Assembly: GCA_021805025.1 (NCBI GenBank)
Contig: JAJZGF010000003.1
Coordinates: 1 to 64,000 of the forward strand
Direction: 5' to 3'
DNA length: 64,000 nt
DNA from: Acidobacteriota bacterium
GTDB lineage: Bacteria; Acidobacteriota; Terriglobia; Terriglobales; Acidobacteriaceae
The notes under the pieces were generated by a model, which had not been told where the DNA came from, did no database searches, and worked only from the letters and a program-made list of their open reading frames with translations. This document shows positions 46,109-53,840 of this stretch, one piece after another. The translations under genes and the position numbers were made by a program. Within the stretch, counting starts at the first letter, position 1; each line of letters begins with the position of its first letter.

Positions 46109-46780
46109 CTACTCCGGTCGCGCCATCTCCGGTCCTCGCAGAGCCATCATCGAGAGTTCAATGCGGTTTTCCGCGCCTGTCTTCCGCATCAGCTTGCCAA
46201 CGTGGGACTTCACGGTCCGTTCTTCGATGCCAAGCTTCACCGCGATTTCGCGGTTTGAGCGCGCCAGGAGAATCAGGTCCAGAACCTGTCTTTCGCGTGC
46301 TGTCAGATCCGGCAGCGGATTGGCTGGGCGCGCTTCTTTATCGGCAAGGAGCCTGTCGATCAGCTGCGCCAGAGAGCGCCTCGGAGCCCAGATGGAACCG
46401 GAAAGTGCCACCTCGATCGCATCGCGAATCGTTCGGGGACCGGCCGACATGTCCAGATAGGCGCGAGCGCCCGCTACGATGGCCTCCATCACGAGTTCAT
46501 CGTCGCTGTCAGAACCAATCACAATAAGCCGAATGGAGGGTTTAAGGCGACTGATCTGGCGCAATGTTTCCAGGCACCAGCATGAGGAGTTCAGATCCAC
46601 GATCAGGTATCCGACCGCTGGATTCGCCAGCAAATCTTCCAGAGTTCCCACCACGGGCACCAACCGGGTCTGCCCCGGCTGAGGGGAATGCTCAAATACA
46701 CCCCGCAAGCCTTCCATGCGGATCGGCTCGCCCGCAATGAGTCCTACGGGGACGGTCTGCCGGCTGGTTCCTTGGTCCAT
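46109..46780 (-). CDS. NarL/FixJ-type response regulator with degenerate receiver
   Basis: The 223-residue protein (second start candidate, ATG behind GAGAG; track GTG at 46792) pairs a receiver-like domain (about 10-125) with a LuxR helix-turn-helix (about 156-212: LTARERQVLDLILLARSNREIAVKLGIEERTVKSHVGKLMRKTG). The receiver keeps an Asp at the phospho-acceptor place (YLIVDLNSS, Asp62), but the N-terminal acidic pair is reduced to GEP and the conserved Lys is missing (AYLDMSAG in place of YLLK). Phosphorylation is therefore doubtful; it may be ligand- or partner-controlled. No histidine kinase gene is adjacent. Confidence 0.85.
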   Translation of the reverse strand: MDQGTSRQTVPVGLIAGEPIRMEGLRGVFEHSPQPGQTRLVPVVGTLEDLLANPAVGYLIVDLNSSCWCLETLRQISRLKPSIRLIVIGSDSDDELVMEAIVAGARAYLDMSAGPRTIRDAIEVALSGSIWAPRRSLAQLIDRLLADKEARPANPLPDLTARERQVLDLILLARSNREIAVKLGIEERTVKSHVGKLMRKTGAENRIELSMMALRGPEMARPE

Positions 46781-46902
46781 ACGAACTCTCACTGCGGTTG
46801 CCTCACCCTTCGGCGCCGTCCGGATTCAGATTCCTGACAGTGCTATCGGGCGTCGGCCATTCGATCGACAGGCGATCCTCATGCCGGGCCATGCTGTGCC
46901 AT

Positions 46903-47457
46903 TTACAGCTTGGGAAGCACAATTCCCTGCTGTTTCTGGTACTTGCCTTTGCGATCCGCATAGCTTACTTCGCAGACCTCATCGGACCGGAAAAACAGGA
47001 TCTGGCAGAGCCCCTCGTTCGCGTACACCTTTGCCGGCAGCGGTGTAGTGTTTGAGATTTCAAGAGTCACAAACCCTTCCCACTCCGGCTCAAACGGTGT
47101 CACATTCACAATAATGCCGCAACGGGCGTACGTAGACTTCCCAACACAGATGGTTAGCACGTTCCTGGGAATACGAAAGTACTCAACCGAACGAGCCAGG
47201 GCAAAAGAATTCGGCGGAATAATCACCGACTCCGCCTGCACGGAGACAAAGGACCGCTCGTCAAAAGCCTTGGGGTCAATGATCGCGGAGTTCACGTTGG
47301 TAAATATCTTGAACTCATCGGTGACCCGAAGGTCATAGCCGTAGGAGGATAGGCCATAGGATATGACGCCCTCGCGAACCTGCTTTTCGCTGAAGGGCTC
47401 AATCATCTTGTGCTGCAGGGCCTGTTCCCTGATCCAACGGTCGCTCTGAATGGACAT
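46903..47457 (-). CDS. dcd: dCTP deaminase
   Basis: The 184-residue enzyme deaminates dCTP to dUTP for thymidylate synthesis. Family segments are [20 protein letters not shown], the active-site [36 protein letters not shown] (with catalytic Glu in WEGFVTLE) and [10 protein letters not shown]. The length is normal for Dcd. Whether it also hydrolyses dUTP (bifunctional DCD-DUT) cannot be told. It is divergent from the HU-like gene. Confidence 0.96.
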   Translation of the reverse strand: MSIQSDRWIREQALQHKMIEPFSEKQVREGVISYGLSSYGYDLRVTDEFKIFTNVNSAIIDPKAFDERSFVSVQAESVIIPPNSFALARSVEYFRIPRNVLTICVGKSTYARCGIIVNVTPFEPEWEGFVTLEISNTTPLPAKVYANEGLCQILFFRSDEVCEVSYADRKGKYQKQQGIVLPKL

Positions 47458-47745
47458 ACTTCTCCTGTCGCGGCTCGCACATGAAGCCGGTCATTGGTTA
47501 AGTGGCGCACTAGGCCGCTCGAAAACTTCATCTTACGGAACGCGCACTCCAATGACAACCTGTGCGAATCTCCGCGCATCTGTTGACTGCCTGAACTCTC
47601 TACGGGCCTCGCCCCAATCTAGGACGGAGAGAATCGCCCTTGAACCGGCATGGGCCGGGTGTTCCATCTTTGGCGCAAAATCTGTACCATCAACTGCGTA
47701 GGGCGTGGTACAGTCGATTTCAGTCGCGCATGCGAGGTGACCGCA
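47458..47745. other. Divergent intergenic region dcd / HU
   Basis: About 290 bases without a gene; a track ORF through it has no known content. The promoter of the HU-phosphatase pair must lie here, but no clear box was found. Confidence 0.4.
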
Positions 47746-48036
47746 TTGATCAAGCAGGACATCGTACACCATGTAATCGAACGCACGGGCCTGCCGCGCA
47801 CCAAGGCTGAGGCAGCCGTGGACACCGTGTTCGAAGGCCTGAAGCAGGCACTTGCCGCCGGAGAGCGCATTGAACTGCGCGGGTTTGGCGTCTTCAGCGT
47901 CCGAGCGCGCAAAACCGGCATCGGCCGCAACCCCCGCACCGGCACTGAGGTCAGCATCACGCCGGGCAAGGCCGTGCGTTTCAAGCCCGGCAAAGAACTG
48001 CATACCCTGGACACCGGCGGCGCACCCGGCAAATGA
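47746..48036 (+). CDS. HU/IHF-family nucleoid protein
   Basis: The 96-residue protein is chosen at TTG 47746, five bases after GAGGTGA. This gives the usual family start IKQDIVHHVIERTGL; the track ATG adds 32 unrelated residues. The helical dimer domain runs to about 45, then the beta region GERIELRGFGVFSVRARKTGIGRNPRTGTEV with the Pro-containing DNA arm, and AVRFKPGKEL at the end. It bends DNA. Its stop overlaps the start of the 7TM-phosphatase gene (ATGA), so the two are translationally coupled. Confidence 0.9.
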   Translation: MIKQDIVHHVIERTGLPRTKAEAAVDTVFEGLKQALAAGERIELRGFGVFSVRARKTGIGRNPRTGTEVSITPGKAVRFKPGKELHTLDTGGAPGK

Positions 48037-50045
48037 CGGCGCAGCCGGCCAGGCAGACTCGCTGTCTGGCGCAGGGAGCAGTACGGGCCGTTCGCAGGAC
48101 CATTTGCGCCAGTGGACTGGCACTGCTGCTTGCCTGCTGTGGCTTGCTCCAGGCCCAGACCTTCAGCCTCGCCACGGACCGCGAGCCTGTGGCTTCGCTC
48201 GACGGCCTCTGGCGGCTCCATCCCGGCGACAACCCAGCCTGGGCCAGCCCCAACTTAGATGACTCCCAGTGGCCCCTGCTGCGCTCCGACGAGGACTGGG
48301 CCAGCCAGGGATACAAGGGCTACAGCGGCTTTGCGTGGTATCGCTTCCGTGTACAAATCCCGCCAGGATCAGACCACCTGTCCCTTCTGCTTCCCCCGAT
48401 GAGGACCAGCTATCAGGTATTCGTGGACGGCAAACAGATTGGATCCTTCAGTCAGATGCCTCCACATTGGCTCGTGCGAATGTCCCTGCCAGCCGAATAC
48501 CAACTGGATATTGGAAAGACGCCGGTGCCGGGAGAAGTAACGGTCGCTCTACGCGTATGGCACTGGTCTGGCTGGGCCAGGTATTGGGGCGGAGGCCCTC
48601 AGAGCGGCGGCGGAATGGCTGGACAGTCCAGCCTGATCGATGCACGCTTCCAGCGCCAGAGCGATTCTCGGTTGCTCAGGCTTGGCGGTACTTACTCGCT
48701 CGCGCTCCTGACAGCCATCTCAGGCACGATTGGCCTGCTCCTGTTTCTGATCCGGCGCAGGGAAACAGAGTATCTCTGGTTTGCGCTGAATCAGCTCGCC
48801 GACGCAATGTTCTATGGTTTGCACATTTATGCGAGTGTTCATGCCATCCCGCTCTTTCGCAGAGATTCGGCGGGGGAATTGTTGAATGTGATTGCCGCCT
48901 TGAGTTTCGTCCTTTTTCTGCAGACGTTGTTGCATGGCCGCAGGTCCGTACTCTTTTACATGACGATTGCGGTCGTGGCGGCAGACCCCATCCTTTACTT
49001 CATGCTGATGCTTGGTCTTTGGCCCAGCGTGGGTTCCATGAATCTGACCCAAGCGGCTTTATCGCTGGTCATTCTTGCCTGGTCCTGCGACCTTCTGATC
49101 AGGCGGGCAAAGGAGGGAGTGCCAGATGCCCGTCTGCTGCTGGCGCCCGTTCTCATCTCTCTGGGGGTGGGCTCCGTGAGCGCGGCGATCTGGGGAGCTT
49201 TTCAGCTTGGATGGCTGAAGACTTACTATCAGCCGTTCATTCTCTTCCAATCTCCGTTTTCCTTCGACGCCAATGACTTGATGGAGGTTCTGTTCCTCAT
49301 CGCCATGCTGGCAATTCTCTCCAACCGCTTTATACGTTCGCGCAGCCAGGAAGAGCGATTTGCAAGCGAGGTGATGGCGGCGCGGAGCGTGCAGCAGTAC
49401 CTCATCCCGGTGCACCTGCCGAATACACCCGGCCTCGCCATCGAAAGCGAATACCGCCCTGCCCGGGAAGTGGGCGGCGATTTCTTTCAGGTGCTGCCTC
49501 AGGCCGCGGATGGAAGCGTAATGATTGTAGTGGGTGACGTTGCCGGCCATGGACTCGAAGCGGGAATGCTTGCCACGCTCATCGTAGGCGCCATCCGCAC
49601 TGCGGCGTCGTTCACCACGGATACGGCCCGCATCCTTGCGCTGCTCAATGAGCGGATGCAGGGTCGTGGCCTCGCCACTTGCCTCGCGTTGCGCGTCGAG
49701 AAGGATGGCAACGCAACCTTGGCCAACGCCGGCCACCTGCCGCCGTACCGGAACGGAAAAGAGCTGTCCATCGAGGGCGCACTCCCGCTCGGCGCAGCTC
49801 CCGGCATCGACTTCCCTGTTCTGCATTTCAAGCTCGTGGAAGGCGACTCACTGATGCTGATGACCGATGGCGTCGCCGAAGCGCAAAACGCCGAGGGCCA
49901 TCTCTTCGGCTTCGAGCGTATCGCAGAGTTGCTCCAGAAAGGCACCGCCGGCGCTGCTCTTGCCAACGCCGCGCAGGCCTTCGGTCAGCAAGACGACATC
50001 ACTGTCCTCACCATCGCCCGCATGGCAGCAGCGGTCAGCGTTTGA
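48033..50045 (+). CDS. 7TM receptor with sugar-binding-like ectodomain and SpoIIE PP2C phosphatase
   Basis: The 670-residue protein joins a signal/anchor (about 22-42), a beta-galactosidase-like jelly-roll ectodomain (about 45-205: LDGLWRLHPGD, LDDSQW, YRFRVQIPPG, YQVFVDGKQIG), seven membrane helices (about 218-432) and a PP2C-type SpoIIE phosphatase (about 445-665). The metal-site aspartates are Asp483 (GGDFFQ), Asp502 (GDVAGHG), Asp612 (MTDG) and Asp654 (QDDIT). SpoIIE-type phosphatases usually dephosphorylate STAS anti-anti-sigma factors, so ligand sensing outside would change transcription inside; no such target is in the window. A close paralog lies at 53841-55916. Confidence 0.88.
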   Translation: MTAQPARQTRCLAQGAVRAVRRTICASGLALLLACCGLLQAQTFSLATDREPVASLDGLWRLHPGDNPAWASPNLDDSQWPLLRSDEDWASQGYKGYSGFAWYRFRVQIPPGSDHLSLLLPPMRTSYQVFVDGKQIGSFSQMPPHWLVRMSLPAEYQLDIGKTPVPGEVTVALRVWHWSGWARYWGGGPQSGGGMAGQSSLIDARFQRQSDSRLLRLGGTYSLALLTAISGTIGLLLFLIRRRETEYLWFALNQLADAMFYGLHIYASVHAIPLFRRDSAGELLNVIAALSFVLFLQTLLHGRRSVLFYMTIAVVAADPILYFMLMLGLWPSVGSMNLTQAALSLVILAWSCDLLIRRAKEGVPDARLLLAPVLISLGVGSVSAAIWGAFQLGWLKTYYQPFILFQSPFSFDANDLMEVLFLIAMLAILSNRFIRSRSQEERFASEVMAARSVQQYLIPVHLPNTPGLAIESEYRPAREVGGDFFQVLPQAADGSVMIVVGDVAGHGLEAGMLATLIVGAIRTAASFTTDTARILALLNERMQGRGLATCLALRVEKDGNATLANAGHLPPYRNGKELSIEGALPLGAAPGIDFPVLHFKLVEGDSLMLMTDGVAEAQNAEGHLFGFERIAELLQKGTAGAALANAAQAFGQQDDITVLTIARMAAAVSV

Positions 50046-50531
50046 AACCTGTTGTAAGCGGGAATAGGGCTCCGAGTTCGGTGCGCTGATCGGATAGACA
50101 TTCGGTCCCAACCCATCCCTTTCGTGCCACTGAGAAAAAAGGCAGGAAACGACCCACTCCGCCCGGTCGGCTCTCTCGTTCCATCGCGAACGCCCACCCG
50201 TTGCCCCGCCGCTATCCCCCCGCCGCGCGATCTTTTCTTTACCCCATTCCATTCATAAAAACGCCGCGGCACTTCGGCGATCTTCGCAGCCCGTACCAAG
50301 CTCCCTCTCCCCTCTTGGAATCTCGCGATTTTGCTGATCCTGCGGACTCTTTCCGCTACGTCCTATGCCATCCCCCGCAAATGCATTCCCGTCGGCGCAT
50401 CGCCTCCTTCAACGGCCCTGCGGCCGGACCTTCGGCACTGCATCGTGTTCACTTGCACCCTATGCAGGCGCCGCACAAGCCTTCGCTGTTCGTTACTGCA
50501 TTTGCGAATGGTGTCAGCGTGCAAATTCTCA
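50046..50531. other. Intergenic region before the Ig-repeat protein
   Basis: About 490 bases. The 117-residue ORF at 50201-50554 has no recognisable content or ribosome site. No terminator for the phosphatase gene was found. Confidence 0.4.
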
Positions 50532-50560
50532 TTGACACTCTGTTATGGACGTGATGTAAC
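50532..50560 (+). promoter_or_regulatory. Promoter of the Ig-repeat protein gene
   Basis: TTGACA (50532-50537), a 17-base spacer, then TGTAAC (50555-50560). The start codon is about 150 bases downstream, leaving a long leader. Confidence 0.6.
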
Positions 50561-50715
50561 TAAGAGCTACTCGTCCCCCACTCACAGTATTTGAGAGTAA
50601 CTCCGACGTAGTAACTTGAGTTTCCCCTGGTTAGTTACCACAACGAAGCGTTCGCTTGCACCGGATTCTATGGGTGGCAGGCCGTCATTCGAGCGACGAG
50701 GAGGTCGTCTACGCG

Positions 50716-53568
50716 ATGAAAATTCACTTTCGTGCAAGTATGCTGCTGCTCTGTACTTGGAGCGCTTTCAGCCTTGGAGCCAAGGCCCAGACCACAACCG
50801 GAATTCAGCTCTTCGGCCCTGTGAATGTGCGGCTGTCGCAAACCGGAGCGAGCTACAGCACTCCTCTCGTCTTCAACACAAATACGTTGACGCTGTCCTG
50901 TCCCAGCACACCGACGGCAACGCTCTCCGGAACTGCAGACGGCATAGGCAATATCCTGGTGGACAATAACATTTTCGTAACTTCGCCGACCAAAGGCCCT
51001 GCAAACGTCTGCAAAGGCGGGCAGATTGACGACGGCGTGGCGTTCCCTGACTGTTTCACCGCCGCGTATCAGGGGCCCGCAGGTGACGGAAAACTTGACG
51101 GCGCCGATGTCGATACCGCTTTCTACCCCAACTCAAACATCACGATTGTATCGACCGGTGGAATTCCGCCCATTAATATCAGCGACTTTTTGACGAGCGG
51201 CACGCAGCAGTTGACGATTGCGCTTGAGGATGAAGGTGGCTATGTCGCGAGCTCAAGCGTGTACCTCAACACGAACTGCAGCCTCAGCGGCGTGCAGAAC
51301 GGAGGTACGATCAGCGGCAACACAATCACCCCGACCAGCCAGCAAAATCAGGACTTCAATTTCAATCCGCTAACGGGCCAGCAGATCGGTTTTGAATACG
51401 ACTTGGCCGGCTCGTACGCAAACCAGAATGTAACCACCAATAACAGTGGCGCAATTCCTCAGGTGAGAGACTCAGGCCTGGCTTCAGGCGACTTTTCGAC
51501 TTTCGTCACCGGGACTTCCTTTGCGACGTCAAGCTGCCTGGTACATAGCGGCGAACTTGTAGACGGCCAACCCGCGTGCAAACTGTACACATTGGAATGC
51601 ACAACGGGTCAAGGCAGCTCCGCGGCGGGCGCAAATTGCCCGGTATCCCAAAAGCCCGACGAGGTCCTTCAAGAAGTGTTTGACGGACCGTCCTTTATAT
51701 TGGCCGACATATCCACTGCGAAAGGGACGTTCCACGAAGGCATGGGCTTCCTGATGGCGAAGGAAGCGTGGACAGGGGGGCCCTGCACGTTCGACCCAGC
51801 TGAGACCGATCTCGCCAGTGAACTTTGCCCGCAGAATCTGCTGACCACCTTCAGCGGGCCGGGATCGTTCACAAGCGGTGGCCAAACGACGCATCCGAAC
51901 TCGACCTTCGTCTCTATTTATGGCGTGCCGGAGGATCTAACAACCGTCACGATGACGGATGGAAATGGCAGCCCCGTGACGCTGGGACCGGGCAATTGGA
52001 CAAATAATCCCAATCCGAACTTCATGCTCTCCAGCCAGCCGCCCGATCTAACCGGAATATCACTTCTGGGAGCGACAAATTTTGTAGCTGCCCCGATCCA
52101 AAGCATCAGTTATGGCCTTTCATCGGCCAACCAGGTGCCTGCGCCGGGCAGTACCGGCGGCACCGACACCAAGCTCCTCAATCCCGTAAGTTGTCCAACC
52201 CCAGGCAGTTCCAGCAACTCGGTCGCGCCTGTATTCGCCCCGCAAGGTGCGCAACCGCTCGCCCTCAAGAACGACGGATACTACGCATTGCATTACTACG
52301 CGCAAGACTGCGCCGGAACGCAGGAGCTGAAGTTTGTGCAGGACAATTCAGGAAGCTGGACGACAAACTTCTATACTTACCCAATCAACTTGGATACAGG
52401 CACGCCAGATGCAACCCTGGCTCTTTCACCGGCAGGGTTGAGCTACTACCAGGGCGAGATCGTAACGGCCACGTATAGCTGCTCCGATCCCCCGCTCATT
52501 CCATCAGGTGCCCCCGCTTCGGGTATCATAACCTGCGGCAGCCAATCCTTCGGTACGGGGGTCGCTTCGGCAGGCCCATTCACCTCACCGGTGAATACAT
52601 CCATGGGAGGAGCGCAGAGCTTCACCCTGAACGTTGCGGATGCTGCAGGCAATCAGGCGCCTCAGTCCGTTTCTTACAGCGTGAACATCGACAGCCAGAT
52701 CCGGTTCACTCTGGCATCCAACAGCATTATCTATCCGCTCGGCACTGAGGCGGATATCCAGGTCCTGAATACGAATGGAAGCGTACCGACCGGCAACGTG
52801 ATCATCCTCGACAACGGCAACCAGGTCGCCACACTCAGCCTGAAGAGGGGCAGCGTGTACGACTACCTGAGCAATCTCCCTGCGGGTAAGCACTCGTTGA
52901 ATGCGGAGTACATGGGCGACAGCTCGAATCCCGGCGGCTACTCGGCGGCCGTGCAGCTCACCGTTCTGCCGGTTCCTGTAAAGCTGACTGCTTCATGCTG
53001 GAACACACCGTATCCCTATGGCACGAACTTCCAGTGCGGTGTGTATGCAAGCTCGAACGCGGGTGCTCCGCAGGGCGTGATCACTTACTCCTACGACGGC
53101 GGCGCCCCGATCAGCCTTCCGCTGGTTGCCGGTACGGCCAACATTGTGCTCCCCAAGCCTCCGGTGGGAACCCACTCACTGGTGATCAGCTACCCGGCGC
53201 AGACAAACTATGCTGCCGCCGGCCCGCTGAGCGAGAGCTTTATGGTCACGCCTGCTCCCGTCAACGTGCAGTTCACACCGTCGGCCTGGTACTTGACAGG
53301 AGGCAATTTGACGCTGACTGCAGCCGTTGCATCATGGAGTGCAGGTCCGCCCAATGCTACAGGTATGGTGACGTTTTCCTTCGGGAGCACCGTGCTCGGT
53401 GGTGCCGCTGTTCCGGTGAATGCTGCCGGGACTGCAAGCATCACGATTCCCGCGGTGACCCTGCCCAACGGCACGGATCTTGTGACTGCCACCTACAGCA
53501 ACGGAGCAAACTACGCCTCCGGGAGCACTTCCATCACCTTGCAGATTGCAGTGCCGACCGCGCCCTGA
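50716..53568 (+). CDS. Large secreted protein with C-terminal Ig-like repeats
   Basis: The 950-residue product starts at the ATG giving a signal peptide (MKIHFRASMLLLCTWSAFSLGAKA); GAGGAGG lies about eleven bases upstream. Residues about 30-600 are a Ser/Thr/Gly/Asn-rich body without recognised domains, with several Cys pairs. The last 300 residues hold three Ig-like repeats of about 90 residues (VPTGNVIILDNGNQVATLSL, APQGVITYSYDGGAPISLPL, NATGMVTFSFGSTVLGG), of the Big-type seen in acidobacterial surface proteins. It is probably secreted or surface-bound. It sits between two 7TM-phosphatase genes; a functional link is only positional. Confidence 0.75.
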   Translation: MKIHFRASMLLLCTWSAFSLGAKAQTTTGIQLFGPVNVRLSQTGASYSTPLVFNTNTLTLSCPSTPTATLSGTADGIGNILVDNNIFVTSPTKGPANVCKGGQIDDGVAFPDCFTAAYQGPAGDGKLDGADVDTAFYPNSNITIVSTGGIPPINISDFLTSGTQQLTIALEDEGGYVASSSVYLNTNCSLSGVQNGGTISGNTITPTSQQNQDFNFNPLTGQQIGFEYDLAGSYANQNVTTNNSGAIPQVRDSGLASGDFSTFVTGTSFATSSCLVHSGELVDGQPACKLYTLECTTGQGSSAAGANCPVSQKPDEVLQEVFDGPSFILADISTAKGTFHEGMGFLMAKEAWTGGPCTFDPAETDLASELCPQNLLTTFSGPGSFTSGGQTTHPNSTFVSIYGVPEDLTTVTMTDGNGSPVTLGPGNWTNNPNPNFMLSSQPPDLTGISLLGATNFVAAPIQSISYGLSSANQVPAPGSTGGTDTKLLNPVSCPTPGSSSNSVAPVFAPQGAQPLALKNDGYYALHYYAQDCAGTQELKFVQDNSGSWTTNFYTYPINLDTGTPDATLALSPAGLSYYQGEIVTATYSCSDPPLIPSGAPASGIITCGSQSFGTGVASAGPFTSPVNTSMGGAQSFTLNVADAAGNQAPQSVSYSVNIDSQIRFTLASNSIIYPLGTEADIQVLNTNGSVPTGNVIILDNGNQVATLSLKRGSVYDYLSNLPAGKHSLNAEYMGDSSNPGGYSAAVQLTVLPVPVKLTASCWNTPYPYGTNFQCGVYASSNAGAPQGVITYSYDGGAPISLPLVAGTANIVLPKPPVGTHSLVISYPAQTNYAAAGPLSESFMVTPAPVNVQFTPSAWYLTGGNLTLTAAVASWSAGPPNATGMVTFSFGSTVLGGAAVPVNAAGTASITIPAVTLPNGTDLVTATYSNGANYASGSTSITLQIAVPTAP

Positions 53569-53602
53569 GCGGTGACGCGACGTACCGCAGCCGCACTAGA
53601 AA

Positions 53603-53643
53603 GAGAGGGTCCGCAACATCTCGGCGGGCCCTCTCCTTTTTTT
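53603..53643 (+). terminator. Terminator of the Ig-repeat protein gene
   Basis: GAGAGGGTCCGC (53603-53614) pairs with GCGGGCCCTCTC (53624-53635), one wobble, followed by CTTTTTTT. Confidence 0.92.
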
Positions 53644-53840
53644 GACCGGTGAAGGTGACCAACTGCTCGCAACAACCGCCTGATGCGCACCGGCATGCGG
53701 CCCGCCCAAAGCGCAATGGAAGGGCTGATTCCAGCCACAGGGACAGATTCTGTCTGCCATGGAACGTGCAAGGTCGGCGGAGACACGAGAATTTGAGCCT
53801 GACCGGGCTGAGCGGATCAACTGCGTCCTTGCTTCACGTC

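Noticed and set aside
50201-50554. 117-residue ORF upstream of the Ig-repeat gene
   Set aside because: No ribosome site, no known content, and the downstream promoter lies inside it.
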